NCBI GenBank assembly: GCA_002472145.1 | Contig: DKRJ01000020.1 | Span: 1-45,927, forward strand | From: Clostridiales bacterium UBA7285 | GTDB taxonomy: Bacteria > Bacillota > Clostridia > Peptostreptococcales > Anaerovoracaceae | Reading direction: 5' to 3' | DNA length: 45,927 nt | Shown here: one piece after another, positions 23,957 to 33,139 of the stretch | How the letters are laid out: every line of letters begins with the position of its first letter | Position numbering within the stretch: position 1 is the stretch's first letter | Notes under the pieces: model-generated | Seen by the model: the letters and a program-made list of their open reading frames with translations, nothing else | What the model was told of the DNA's origin: nothing | The model's database searches: none | Position numbers and translations under genes: made by a program

Positions 23957-24868
23957 ATGAGCGGACAATTTTTTGGTATCGCGGGGACCGCGGTCGAGCT
24001 GGGACTGATAGGATCACTGACGGTATTGGCGCTCTTTCTGAGTTATTCGATGCTGAACGTCTGCGATCTTTCAACGGACGGATGTTTTACCCTCGGAGCG
24101 TGCACGGCGGCAGTCGTCGTGCTCTCCGGCCATCCGTATCTGGCTCTTCTCGCCGCGATGGCAGCTGGCATGGCATCGGGCTTCGTGACCGCGTTCCTGC
24201 AGACGAGGATGGGGATCGACAGCCTGCTGGCCGGGATCATCGTGAACACGGGGCTGTACTCGATAAACATATCGATAATGGGCGGCGGAGCGCTTCTGAA
24301 CATGAACAAAGCAAAGACCGTCTTCGGAGATATGGCCGGCCTCTTAAAGGGCACGCCTCTGGCGGGGGCGAGCAGGATCATCGTCGCGCTCATTGCGGCC
24401 GCCGCGGTCGTTTTGTTCCTCTCGTTTTTCCTGAGGACGAGGCTGGGCCTGGCTATCCGCGCGACAGGCGACAATCCCGCGATGGTGCGCTCCTCGTCGG
24501 TAAATACTGCCGTCATGACGACGGTGGGGCTCGTGATCTCGAGTTCGTTCACCGCTCTTTCGGGATGCATGCTTGCTCAGTACCAGAAAGCGGTCAATAT
24601 CGACATAGGATCGGGCATGGTCACGGTGGCGCTGGCGTCGCTTCTGATCGGACGGGCGTTCGTACCGCGCGGGAAGATCCCGGCGAGGGCGGTCGGCGCC
24701 GTGCTCGGATCTGTTGTCTTCCGTGTGGTGTATTCCGTTGCTCTGAGGTTCAACATGCCCGCCTTCATGCTGCGTCTCGTGTCCGCCGTCATCGTGATCG
24801 TCGCCATCGCGGGTCCGCATCTGAAGAGCAGATGGCCTGAATATAGGCGCAGACTGAGCGCGAGGTGA
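23957..24868 (+). CDS. trpY: ABC transporter permease (TrpY-like, branched-chain-type fold)
   Basis: The 303-residue membrane protein has about eight to nine hydrophobic segments and the segment LSTDGCFTLGACTAAVVVLSG typical of BPD_transp_2 permeases that pair with ABC_sub_bind proteins. The motif RTRLGLAIRATGDNPAMVRSS resembles the family's conserved cytoplasmic loop. It lies between the binding protein and ATPase genes with very short gaps, in the T-box controlled operon. Confidence 0.88.
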   Translation: MSGQFFGIAGTAVELGLIGSLTVLALFLSYSMLNVCDLSTDGCFTLGACTAAVVVLSGHPYLALLAAMAAGMASGFVTAFLQTRMGIDSLLAGIIVNTGLYSINISIMGGGALLNMNKAKTVFGDMAGLLKGTPLAGASRIIVALIAAAAVVLFLSFFLRTRLGLAIRATGDNPAMVRSSSVNTAVMTTVGLVISSSFTALSGCMLAQYQKAVNIDIGSGMVTVALASLLIGRAFVPRGKIPARAVGAVLGSVVFRVVYSVALRFNMPAFMLRLVSAVIVIVAIAGPHLKSRWPEYRRRLSAR

Positions 24869-24874
24869 CGTGAA

Positions 24875-25669
24875 ATGATGCTTAGCGTAGATAACATTAC
24901 CAAAACGTTCAACCCCGGCACCGTAAACGCAAAGACGGCGCTGAAGGGCTTATCGCTGAATGTCGAAAACGGCGATTTCATCACGATCATCGGAGCGAAC
25001 GGCGCCGGCAAATCTACACTCTTCGGGGCTATCGCCGGTTCGTTTTTCACCGACTCCGGGAAGATCATCCTGGACGGAGAGGATATTACGATGAAACCTG
25101 AGCATATCAGAGCGCGTAAGATCGGGCGGCTCTTCCAGGACCCGCTCAGCGGCACGGCCCCGGGCATGAGCGTCGAGGAAAACATGACGCTCGCCGCCGG
25201 CCGCGGAGGCTGGCTCGGCTCGATCACCAAAGAGGACAGAGCGCTCTTCCGCGACAGGCTCGCTCTGCTCGGCATGGGACTGGAGGACAGACTGGATCAG
25301 CCGGTCGGCCTCCTATCCGGAGGGCAGAGGCAGGCGCTCACGCTTCTCATGGCGACGATAAACCCGCCGAAACTACTTCTGCTCGACGAACACACAGCTG
25401 CGCTCGACCCCGCGGCGGCCGAGAAGATAACTGATCTGACGTCGGAGATCGTAAAAAAAGACAAGTTGACGTGCCTTATGATCACTCACAACATGAAGTC
25501 TGCTCTGGAAGTGGGGAACCGCACCGTCATGATGAACGACGGGAGGATAATCTACGACGTCGCCGGAAGCGAGCGCGACGGGCTGGGAGTGAGCGATCTG
25601 ATCGGAAAATTCAAGGAGGCCGCCGGGACTGAACTCGACAGCGACAGGATGCTTCTGCAGCGGATATGA
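24875..25669 (+). CDS. trpZ: ABC transporter ATP-binding protein (TrpZ-like)
   Basis: The 264-residue ATPase has Walker A GANGAGKST, the signature LLSGGQRQALTLLMA, Walker B LLLLDEHTAALDP and the H-loop MITHNM. The Walker B reads DEH instead of the common DEP, which is frequent in this subfamily. It is the last gene of the tryptophan transporter operon; a large dyad/hairpin follows at 25720. Confidence 0.9.
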   Translation: MMLSVDNITKTFNPGTVNAKTALKGLSLNVENGDFITIIGANGAGKSTLFGAIAGSFFTDSGKIILDGEDITMKPEHIRARKIGRLFQDPLSGTAPGMSVEENMTLAAGRGGWLGSITKEDRALFRDRLALLGMGLEDRLDQPVGLLSGGQRQALTLLMATINPPKLLLLDEHTAALDPAAAEKITDLTSEIVKKDKLTCLMITHNMKSALEVGNRTVMMNDGRIIYDVAGSERDGLGVSDLIGKFKEAAGTELDSDRMLLQRI

Positions 25670-25696
25670 CTTGATTTTATTTATAAATATATCAAC

Positions 25697-25724
25697 TTGA
25701 ATTAACAAAAACTTTTGCTAATAT
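25697..25724 (+). promoter_or_regulatory. candidate promoter of the ABC exporter operon
   Basis: TTGAAT (25697-25702) and TAATAT (25719-25724) are spaced by 16 bp. The predicted transcription start falls inside the large dyad at 25720-25758, which may therefore be an operator. Confidence 0.5.
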
Positions 25725-25775
25725 GGTATTATGCTTTACTAAAGCGCGATACCATATTTATTTTATTTTGCTTTA
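25720..25775. promoter_or_regulatory. 39-bp near-perfect dyad between trpZ and the exporter genes
   Basis: AATATGGTAT (25720-25729) pairs exactly with ATACCATATT (25749-25758), and inside it GCTTT (25733-25737) pairs with AAAGC (25741-25745) around ACT. The two parts are separated by symmetric 3-nt interruptions. A T-rich tract follows, so the RNA could act as a terminator for trpXYZ. As DNA it overlaps the exporter's candidate -10 and start, as a repressor operator would. Confidence 0.65.
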
Positions 25776-25789
25776 TCCGGGGAACACGT

Positions 25790-27706
25790 ATGGCTGAAAG
25801 TGATAAGCGCACCGCGGCGGAAGGCGCGGCGGCGGTCACGGAATCGAATACGAAATCGAATATCGGAAAAGACCACGGCTCGTCCTCAGGGAAAGACTCA
25901 TCGTCAAACTCCCGTGGGAAGAACAAAAAAGCCGGTATTCTTGATATTGTCAAAAGTCCTTACGCCCGTCACTTCATCAGGAAATATAAGTGGAACTATC
26001 TGATCGGCATGGCGATACTCCTCGTCATAGACCTCGCTCAGACCAAGGTCCCGCTCATCGTCGGGGACATCATCGACGAGATCGCAGACAATACAGTGAC
26101 GTCCGGCGATTTTAAACTCGCGATCGGAAAGATGGCGATCATCGCCGTCATGGTGGTCGCGGGCAGGCTCGGATGGAGATACTGCATTTTCGGCGCTGCC
26201 AGATATATCGAGCGCGACATGCGCAACGACATATTCAACCACCTGATGACGCTGCCTCAGTCGTATTTCCACGACCACACCGCCGGCGAGGTCATGGCGT
26301 ACATCACCAACGACATCGAAGCGATCAGAATGGTCTTCGCGGTCACTATCATGATGCTCATGGACTGCCTGACCATCGGCATCGCCACCGTCTACAGCAT
26401 GGTGACGGAGATAGACCCGCGCCTGACGGTAATTGCCATTCTGCCGCTCTGCCTCGTCGCACTCGTATCGCGTTTCATGGGCAGCGAACTTCACAGGCGC
26501 TTCACCAGGCGGCAGGAAGCCTTCTCCGACGTGTCTGATTTTGTTCAGGAAAAACTCTCCGGGATCAGGGTGATCAAAGCCTTCGTTCAGGAGGAAAAGG
26601 AATATAAGGCGTTCGTGAAGGTCAACGACAAAGCCCAGCAGGCGAACATCCGCGAGGCGCGCGTTTCTTCGTTCATGTTCCCGTTCATGCGCATGATAAG
26701 CGGCATGTCGATCGCCGTGACCGTAGCGTACGGCGGATACATCGCGATACTCGGGATCATCTCAGTCGGCGGATTTGCCGCGTTCGTGCAGTATCTGAAC
26801 ATGCTAGTCTGGCCTATCGCCTCCATCGGCAGGATCATAAACGTCGTGACGCGCGGCTCCGCGTCATTCAAGAGGATAGACGCGGTTCTGAGCACGGAAT
26901 CAGATATCAGGGACATCATACCGGACGGGCCGGAGGAGCCGCTTTCGGGCGACATCGACATCCAGGGACTCGACTTTACATATCCGGGGACGGATCAGCA
27001 GGTCCTGCACGACATAGATCTCCATATCGAGAGAGGGCAGACTATAGGCATCGTCGGACGGACCGGCGCGGGCAAAACGACACTCGTGAATCTGCTGCTA
27101 CGCGTATATGATCCGCCTTACGGCACGATAAGCATCGGCGGAAGAGACATCCACGACGTTACTCTCCACACGCTGAGGAAGACCTTCGGATACGTTCCGC
27201 AGGACGACTTTTTGTTCTCCGCGACGGTCGCGCAGAATATCGCTTTCGGCGACAGGAGCAAAACACAGGAGGAGATCGAGAAAGCGGCCGGACTGGCGTG
27301 CGTCGCCGACAATATCGCTGAATTCCCCGACGGGTATGAGACGATGGTGGGCGAAAGAGGCGTTTCGCTTTCCGGCGGCCAGAAGCAGCGCATCGCGATC
27401 GCGCGCGCTCTCATACTGGATCCGGAGATCCTGATCCTGGACGATTCTCTATCCGCTGTCGATACCGACACCGAGGAACAGATAAAGGAAAATCTCGCTG
27501 CCTCGCGCGGCGGCAAGACGAATATCATAATCGCGCACAGGATGTCGACGCTCCAGGACGCCGATCAGATCATAGTTCTGGAAAACGGCACCATCTCCGA
27601 GCGCGGTACTCATGAGGAACTGATGGCGGAAGGCGGCTTCTACGCCGAACTCTATCAGCGCCAGCTCATGGAAAAGATGAGGAAGGAGGAATACGCTGTT
27701 GAATGA
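25790..27706 (+). CDS. heterodimeric ABC exporter, subunit 1
   Basis: The 638-residue half-transporter has a charged Ser/Ala-rich N-terminal extension of about 45 residues, six membrane helices, and a nucleotide-binding domain with Walker A GRTGAGKTTL, signature VSLSGGQKQRIAIARAL and Walker B ILILDDSLSAVDTDTE. The Asp in place of the catalytic Glu (LDDSLSAVD) marks the degenerate site of heterodimeric exporters such as BmrC/LmrC. It must pair with the next gene, which has the canonical DEA. Start chosen at ATG 25790 (GGGGAAC upstream); an ATG at 25715 would precede the dyad. Probable multidrug or lipid/peptide export. Confidence 0.88.
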   Translation: MAESDKRTAAEGAAAVTESNTKSNIGKDHGSSSGKDSSSNSRGKNKKAGILDIVKSPYARHFIRKYKWNYLIGMAILLVIDLAQTKVPLIVGDIIDEIADNTVTSGDFKLAIGKMAIIAVMVVAGRLGWRYCIFGAARYIERDMRNDIFNHLMTLPQSYFHDHTAGEVMAYITNDIEAIRMVFAVTIMMLMDCLTIGIATVYSMVTEIDPRLTVIAILPLCLVALVSRFMGSELHRRFTRRQEAFSDVSDFVQEKLSGIRVIKAFVQEEKEYKAFVKVNDKAQQANIREARVSSFMFPFMRMISGMSIAVTVAYGGYIAILGIISVGGFAAFVQYLNMLVWPIASIGRIINVVTRGSASFKRIDAVLSTESDIRDIIPDGPEEPLSGDIDIQGLDFTYPGTDQQVLHDIDLHIERGQTIGIVGRTGAGKTTLVNLLLRVYDPPYGTISIGGRDIHDVTLHTLRKTFGYVPQDDFLFSATVAQNIAFGDRSKTQEEIEKAAGLACVADNIAEFPDGYETMVGERGVSLSGGQKQRIAIARALILDPEILILDDSLSAVDTDTEEQIKENLAASRGGKTNIIIAHRMSTLQDADQIIVLENGTISERGTHEELMAEGGFYAELYQRQLMEKMRKEEYAVE

Positions 27707-29528
27707 CGACAATTTCGTGATGAAGAGCAGAACGGCGCATCCTTTCCTCAGGATCCTGTCGTACGGAAAGCCTTACATAGGCTGGTTCGCGCTGGCGCTG
27801 GCGATAATCGTGGCAACGACGTTCATCGAACTATATCAGCCTGTGATACTGGGCGACGCTGTCGACGACTTCATCGGCAAATACGAAAACGCGGGTTCGG
27901 ACGGGCTTTCGCTCTCCGCGCTGAAAGAGATGAGGGCATTCGACCTTAACGGCGTCATCAGGCTCGGCGCGCTATACGCGGCATCCGTCGCTGCGCAGCT
28001 TGCTTTGACGTATCTGCAGGCGATGATACTGGCGGTCACGAGCCAGAAGATCATCTACAATTTAAGGAACGACATTTTCAAGCATCTGATGACGCTCGAC
28101 TTTTCGTTTTTCAACGAGAACCCTGTCGGAAGGCTCGTCACGCGCGTCACGAACGACTGCGAGACGATCAGCGAACTGTTCACTGAGGTCGTCGTAAACG
28201 TGATAAAGGGCATTTTCGTCCTCGCCGGAGTCATCATCATGATGCTCAGCTACAACGTCAGGCTGTCGCTGTACATCTTCATAGTCATACCGATAATAAC
28301 GATCGCGACGTTTTTGTTCACGAGCACGACGCGCAAGCTGTACAGGAAGATCAGGGCCAAGATCTCCGCGCTTAACGGCTTTGTCTCGGAGCGGATCATG
28401 GGCGTAGACGTGGTGCACGCTTTCGCGGCGGAGGAGGACGTCGACAGGGACTTCAGCGACCGGACGGAGGATCTGCGGAAGACGAACATGAAGCAGCTGT
28501 TCGCTTTCGCGCTCTATAGCCCGATCTCATATCTGACGAACATAATCGCTCTGGCGATCCTGATTTATTTCGGCGGGCACATGGTGCTCGAGGGGATCGT
28601 CACGGTCGGCACGCTCGTCGCGTTCCAGCGCTATATCAGCAAATTCTTCCAGCCGATACAGGAACTGGCGGAGGAGTTCAACACGATCCAGTCCGCGAAC
28701 GCATGCGCCGAGAGGATCTTCTGGCTGCTCGACACGGAGCCCGCGATCGAGGACGCTCCTGACGCCGTTCACAAGGATTCGTTCGAGGGAAGCATAGAAT
28801 TCAGGCACGTCTGGTTCGCGTATAAGGACGAGGACTGGGTGCTGAAGGACGTTTCGTTTAAGGTCGAACCGGGCGAAAAGGTCGCGTTCGTAGGCGCCAC
28901 GGGCGCCGGGAAGACGACGATCCAGAACCTGATCTGCAGGTATTACGACGTGCAGAAGGGCGAGATACTCGTCGACGGGATCAACGTAAAAAAGATCAGG
29001 CTCGACGATCTGCGCGGGAACATAGGCGAGATGCTGCAGGACGTGTTCCTGTTCTCCGGGACCGTAGGCGACAACATCAGGCTGAACGAAAAAGACATCA
29101 CGGATGAGGAGATAAGGCGCGCCGCCGAGACGGTGAACGCCGCTCCGTTCATTGAAAGTCTGCCGGGGCAGTACGACCACAGGGTCATAGAGCGCGGCGC
29201 TGCGTTCTCGGCAGGGCAGAGGCAGCTGCTGTCGTTTGCAAGGACTCTGGCTTTCAAGCCGTCTGTTCTGATACTCGACGAGGCGACGGCGAACATCGAC
29301 ACCGAGACTGAGATACTGATCCAGGACGCCTTAGGGAAACTCATGGAAGGGCGCGCGACTCTGATCGTGGCACACAGACTTTCCACCATCCGCGGCGTGG
29401 ACAACATAATAGTCATGGATCACGGTAGGATCGCCGAGCAGGGCAGCCATCAGGAACTGCTCGCTAAGGGCGGGATCTACTACAAACTGTATAAACTGCA
29501 GTACGAGAACGGTCCGGCAGCGGAGTGA
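27699..29528 (+). CDS. heterodimeric ABC exporter, subunit 2
   Basis: The 609-residue half-transporter has six membrane helices and a complete ATPase: Walker A GATGAGKTT, Walker B VLILDEATANIDTETE and H-loop VAHRLSTI. The signature reads FSAGQRQLLSFARTL, a non-canonical variant typical of the partner subunit in heterodimers. The gene begins with TTG at 27699, 9 nt after AAGGAGG, overlapping the stop of the first subunit; the ATG at 27720 has no ribosome-binding site. The pair therefore makes one transporter with one consensus and one degenerate ATP site. Confidence 0.9.
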   Translation: MNDDNFVMKSRTAHPFLRILSYGKPYIGWFALALAIIVATTFIELYQPVILGDAVDDFIGKYENAGSDGLSLSALKEMRAFDLNGVIRLGALYAASVAAQLALTYLQAMILAVTSQKIIYNLRNDIFKHLMTLDFSFFNENPVGRLVTRVTNDCETISELFTEVVVNVIKGIFVLAGVIIMMLSYNVRLSLYIFIVIPIITIATFLFTSTTRKLYRKIRAKISALNGFVSERIMGVDVVHAFAAEEDVDRDFSDRTEDLRKTNMKQLFAFALYSPISYLTNIIALAILIYFGGHMVLEGIVTVGTLVAFQRYISKFFQPIQELAEEFNTIQSANACAERIFWLLDTEPAIEDAPDAVHKDSFEGSIEFRHVWFAYKDEDWVLKDVSFKVEPGEKVAFVGATGAGKTTIQNLICRYYDVQKGEILVDGINVKKIRLDDLRGNIGEMLQDVFLFSGTVGDNIRLNEKDITDEEIRRAAETVNAAPFIESLPGQYDHRVIERGAAFSAGQRQLLSFARTLAFKPSVLILDEATANIDTETEILIQDALGKLMEGRATLIVAHRLSTIRGVDNIIVMDHGRIAEQGSHQELLAKGGIYYKLYKLQYENGPAAE

Positions 29529-29603
29529 GCCTGATCTGCACTAACTTCATCGCTTCCGATCCAGGATGAAGCTGACGCTGTTCCTTCATTGTTTTTGCTT
29601 GTT

Positions 29604-29632
29604 TTTTCCATCGCCTTTCTATAGACTATAAT
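29604..29632 (+). promoter_or_regulatory. candidate promoter of the SppA-like gene
   Basis: A perfect TATAAT (29627-29632) has a weak -35 (TTTTCC, 29604-29609) at 17 bp. About 90 nt of leader precede ATG 29724, which has GAGGAG upstream. Weak -35 suggests help from an activator or simply low activity. Confidence 0.4.
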
Positions 29633-29723
29633 TGTATAAAGGCTGGGATAACCATACAGGAGTATTACGGCCATATCCGGAAATACGCTTGGTAAATATT
29701 TTTGAGGAGTTTGAGGAGACGAT

Positions 29724-31151
29724 ATGATTCCTGAAGACAACGAAAACAAAAAATTCGACGAGCAGAACACTTCCACGACGGGAAGTCCGGCGGGAAGCGA
29801 ACAGAACGGTCAGAACGACCAGCAGGGTCAGAACGGCCAAAACGACCGGTACAGCCAGAACGGCCAAAACGACCGGTACGGCCAGAACGGTCAGTACGGC
29901 GGCCAGAACAGCCAGTACGGCCAGTACGGTCAGTACGGTGGACAGAACAGGCTGTATGGCAATCAGTACTACAGCACTCCGAGAAGCAATTATGGGGGGC
30001 CGCAGAACAACTATGGGGGGCCGCAGAGCAACTACGGCGGGCCGCGAGGCAGTTACGGCGGACCTCAGAATAACTATGGCGGACCTCAGAACTACGGTCA
30101 GCCATATTACGCCCCCGGCAGCGGTGCCGCAGCCGCAAATGACAGGAGCCGCATCCCCGGATGGGGCAAGGCCCTGATCATCATCCTGTGCATCGTACTG
30201 GCGCTTGCGCTCGTATTCTACGGCATCGCCTCGTCGCTGGGCAGTTTCACGAAGAACCTGTCGGAGACGCTCTCCGAAAGCCAGAACGATTACGAGACGT
30301 TCAGCTTCAATCACGACTACGTGGGAGTCCTCTATCTCACCGGGACGATCAGTGACGGCAGGAGCGGGGACGGCTACAATCAGTCGTGGATGCTCGACTG
30401 CATCGACCAGATGATGACGGACGATCACAACAAAGGCATCCTGCTCTTCGCCAATACCCCTGGCGGAAGCGCTTTCGCGACCTATGACGTATACCACGCG
30501 CTGCTTGACTATAAAGATACGACGGGACGCCCGATCTACGTATATATGGATTCGCAGGCTACGTCAGGCGGATATTATGTCTCCATGGCCGGCGATAAGA
30601 TCTACGCCCATCCGGAGTGCTGGACCGGCTCCATCGGCGTCATCGTCGGCACTCTCTACGATTTTTCGGGGCTGTTCGAGAAGTACGGGATCAAAGCCTA
30701 CAGCATCACGTCCGGAGAGAACAAAGACATCGGAGCGAACTACAAGCCTATGACCGACGAGCAGAAAGAGATACTCCAGAGTCTGGTCGACGAGTCGTTC
30801 GGACGCTTTGTTCAGGCGGTGTGCGACGGCAGGAACATGGATGAGGCAACGGTCCGCAAACTCGCCGACGGCAGGATCTATTCCGCCCAACAGGCGGCCG
30901 AGAACGGCCTCATCGACGAGGTCGGCACGCTTTCAGACGCGTGGGCCGACATGTCGGACACATATGGATTCGGCAGCAGCGTGACGCCTGAGAACATCTA
31001 CTACGAAGAGCCTGAGACCTTGCGCGACTACCTCGGATTCAGTTCCGATATCAACGGCAGCGAAGAGACTAACGAACTCAGGGAACTGATCGATCTGCTC
31101 TACGACCAGAACTCCGTGAAGATCGAGTTCATCGCGCCTGTCCAGAAGTGA
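29724..31151 (+). CDS. SppA-like S49 membrane protease with a prion-like N-terminal domain
   Basis: The 475-residue protein has three parts. Residues 1-140 are a low-complexity Gln/Asn/Gly/Tyr region with tandem QNGQ, QYGQYGG and NYGGPQ repeats. A single membrane helix follows at about 148-171 (KALIIILCIVLALALVFYGI). The rest is a signal-peptide-peptidase domain with the catalytic serine in ATSGGYYVS (Ser281) and the lysine in SGENKDIG (Lys334), as in Bacillus SppA. By the positive-inside rule the repeat region is cytoplasmic and the protease outside. It would degrade remnant signal peptides or misfolded membrane proteins. A strong terminator follows. Confidence 0.88.
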   Translation: MIPEDNENKKFDEQNTSTTGSPAGSEQNGQNDQQGQNGQNDRYSQNGQNDRYGQNGQYGGQNSQYGQYGQYGGQNRLYGNQYYSTPRSNYGGPQNNYGGPQSNYGGPRGSYGGPQNNYGGPQNYGQPYYAPGSGAAAANDRSRIPGWGKALIIILCIVLALALVFYGIASSLGSFTKNLSETLSESQNDYETFSFNHDYVGVLYLTGTISDGRSGDGYNQSWMLDCIDQMMTDDHNKGILLFANTPGGSAFATYDVYHALLDYKDTTGRPIYVYMDSQATSGGYYVSMAGDKIYAHPECWTGSIGVIVGTLYDFSGLFEKYGIKAYSITSGENKDIGANYKPMTDEQKEILQSLVDESFGRFVQAVCDGRNMDEATVRKLADGRIYSAQQAAENGLIDEVGTLSDAWADMSDTYGFGSSVTPENIYYEEPETLRDYLGFSSDINGSEETNELRELIDLLYDQNSVKIEFIAPVQK

Positions 31152-31163
31152 TATGTCATTCGG

Positions 31164-31204
31164 AGCGCTCTCTGCCGCCCGGCAGGGGGCGCTTTTCTTT
31201 TTTT
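31164..31204 (+). terminator. terminator after the SppA-like gene
   Basis: AGCGCTCTCTGCC and GGCAGGGGGCGCT (31164-31176, 31181-31193) form a long GC-rich stem with small mismatches and a GCCC loop, followed by TTTTCTTTTTTT. Confidence 0.88.
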
Positions 31205-31236
31205 GGCGGCTTCCGACGGCTGTAAGGCAAAAATAC

Positions 31237-31265
31237 TTGACAGCCCGCACGCGCTGTGTTAAATT
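31237..31265 (+). promoter_or_regulatory. promoter of the ylxM-ffh operon
   Basis: TTGACA (31237-31242) and TAAATT (31260-31265) are spaced by 17 bp. The leader before ATG 31281 would be only about 9-10 nt yet contains AGGTGG, so initiation sits close to the transcript end. Confidence 0.75.
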
Positions 31266-31280
31266 TGTTCAGGTGGAAAA

Positions 31281-31652
31281 ATGGACGCGGCAAAGAAACT
31301 CGACAATTACACACGCGAGAGCATGCTCTTCGACCTGTACGGGGGCCTGCTCACCGAGAGGAAGCGCGCGATACTCGAGATGCACCACGAAAACGACATG
31401 TCGCTCTCGGAGATCGCCGAGGAACTGGGCGTTTCGCGCGCCGCTGTCTACGATTCGCTGAAGTCGGCCGAGAAGTCACTCGAAGACTACGAATCGCGCC
31501 TTTCGCTTCTGGCGGATCACATGGCGCGCATGGAAAATACCGAAAAAGCGCTGGGAGCGCTCGACGCGCTGAAGGAGATCTGCCGCGGCGACAAAGAAGC
31601 GCTCGATGAAATAGAAAAACTCGGCGGGATACTCCGCGGCATGGAAGGATAG
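31281..31652 (+). CDS. ylxM: YlxM family DNA-binding protein (SRP-linked)
   Basis: The 123-residue protein has a sigma-70 region-4-like helix-turn-helix: YGGLLTERKRAILEMHHEND then SLSEIAEELGVSRAAVYDSL, the YlxM (UPF0122) signature. YlxM is almost always encoded before ffh and binds SRP components in some Gram-positives, modulating Ffh GTPase activity. Here ffh follows after 14 nt. Length and motifs are normal. Confidence 0.93.
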   Translation: MDAAKKLDNYTRESMLFDLYGGLLTERKRAILEMHHENDMSLSEIAEELGVSRAAVYDSLKSAEKSLEDYESRLSLLADHMARMENTEKALGALDALKEICRGDKEALDEIEKLGGILRGMEG

Positions 31653-31666
31653 CGAAAGGACAGATC

Positions 31667-33007
31667 ATGGCATTCGAAAGCCTTTCCGATAAACTTCAGA
31701 AAACATTCGATAAACTCAGAGGCAAGGGCGTACTCGAGGAAGCGGACATAGATGCCGCGATGCGAGAGGTCAAACTGGCTCTGCTCGAAGCGGACGTGAA
31801 CTATAAGGTCGTAAAGGACTTTGTGGCGGACGTGAAGGAAAAATGCCTCGGAGCGGAAGTCCTGAAGAGCCTCACGCCTGCGCAGCAGGTCATAAAGATA
31901 GTAAACGAGGAACTGACGCCCCTGATGGGCGGCTCCGGCAGCAAACTCACGTATTCGTCTTCCGGGTTCACGGTCCTCATGATGGTCGGACTTCAGGGAA
32001 CAGGTAAGACCACGACGTGCGGCAAACTCGCCTCGTACCTCAAGCAGGTCGGAAAGAAGCCCATGCTCGCGGCGTGCGACGTCTATCGTCCAGCGGCCGT
32101 CGACCAGCTCGAGATCGTCGGGAAGCAGGTGAATACGGAAGTCTTCGCCGAGCACGGCGAAAAAGACGCGGTAAAGATCGCAAAGGACGCGCGCGCGGAA
32201 GCGGAGCGCAGAGGCTTTGACGTTTTGATCATAGATACGGCGGGCCGCCTGCAGATAGACGAAGAACTCATGCAGGAACTCGCGGACATAAAAAAAGCGG
32301 TCAGACCGCATGAGATACTTCTTGTGGTCGACGCTCTGACGGGCCAGGACGCCGTGAACGTGGCTCAGGGCTTCAGCGATAAACTCGGCATCGACGGCAT
32401 CGTGATGACGAAACTCGACGGCGATTCCAGAGGCGGCGCGGCGCTTTCCGTCCGCAAGGTCACCGGCAAGCCGATCAAGTTCATCGGAACGGGCGAAAAA
32501 CTCGACGCGCTCGAGCCTTTCCATCCCGACAGGATGGCGAGCAGGATCCTCGGAATGGGCGACGTGCTCTCTTTGATCGAAAGAGCGGAACAGTCGTACG
32601 ACGAGGAGCAGGCGGCCGCGCTTGAGAAAAAGATCCGCAAGAACCGCTTCACGCTGGAGGACTTCCTCGATCAGTTCAATCAGGTCCGCAAGATGGGCGG
32701 TCTGGGCAAGATGCTCGAGATGATGCCCGGAGCAGGCGGCAAGGTGAGCGACGATGACATCGCTAAGGGTGAAGAGGAATTCCGTCACATGGAGGCTCTA
32801 ATACGCTCGATGACGCCGGAGGAGCGGAGGAATCCGGAGATCCTCGACGCGAGCAGGCGCAGGAGGATAGCCGCGGGCGCGGGACAGACCGTGAATAAGG
32901 TGAACAACCTTATCAAACGCTATGACGAGGCGCGGAAGATGATGAAGCAGTTCTCCGACCCGAAAAAGATGAAGAAGAACCGTTTCATGCGCGGTTTCAT
33001 GCAGTAG
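31667..33007 (+). CDS. ffh: signal recognition particle protein Ffh (SRP54)
   Basis: The 446-residue GTPase has N, G and M domains: the G1 loop GLQGTGKTTTCGKLA, DVYRPAAVDQL, the DTAGR motif (VLIIDTAGRL), TKLDGD and the closing GTGEKLDALEPFHPDRMASRILGMGD. The M domain begins near residue 320 and carries methionine-rich helices (GGLGKMLEMMPG, ARKMMKQF) for signal-sequence binding. It targets ribosome-nascent chains to the membrane with 4.5S RNA, which is not in this window. Confidence 0.97.
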   Translation: MAFESLSDKLQKTFDKLRGKGVLEEADIDAAMREVKLALLEADVNYKVVKDFVADVKEKCLGAEVLKSLTPAQQVIKIVNEELTPLMGGSGSKLTYSSSGFTVLMMVGLQGTGKTTTCGKLASYLKQVGKKPMLAACDVYRPAAVDQLEIVGKQVNTEVFAEHGEKDAVKIAKDARAEAERRGFDVLIIDTAGRLQIDEELMQELADIKKAVRPHEILLVVDALTGQDAVNVAQGFSDKLGIDGIVMTKLDGDSRGGAALSVRKVTGKPIKFIGTGEKLDALEPFHPDRMASRILGMGDVLSLIERAEQSYDEEQAAALEKKIRKNRFTLEDFLDQFNQVRKMGGLGKMLEMMPGAGGKVSDDDIAKGEEEFRHMEALIRSMTPEERRNPEILDASRRRRIAAGAGQTVNKVNNLIKRYDEARKMMKQFSDPKKMKKNRFMRGFMQ

Positions 33008-33045
33008 CGCGGCAGGACGCACGCGAAGATCAGACAGTTATTAAC

Positions 33046-33059
33046 GCCGCTAAAGCGGC
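33046..33059 (+). other. small GC hairpin in the ffh-rpsP gap
   Basis: GCCGC-TAAA-GCGGC (33046-33059) is a perfect 5-bp hairpin in the 132-bp gap before rpsP. A second possible stem, GCGGG/CCCGC (about 33094-33118), lies just before the ribosome-binding site. No T-run follows, so these are more likely leader structures than terminators. Confidence 0.35.
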
Positions 33060-33139
33060 CGCAATATATTCGGTAATTTTATTTGATCAGCCGCTGCGGG
33101 CACCAAAACACGACCCGCGGGCAAGGAGGAAAAAGAAAA

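Noticed and set aside
29821..30110. CRISPR or minisatellite array
   Set aside because: The repeats are short, degenerate and in frame; they encode the QNGQ/NYGGPQ protein repeats of the SppA-like gene.
31517..32788. 423-residue minus-strand open frame
   Set aside because: It lies antisense to ffh, which has every SRP54 motif; it is a by-product of GC-rich codon use.
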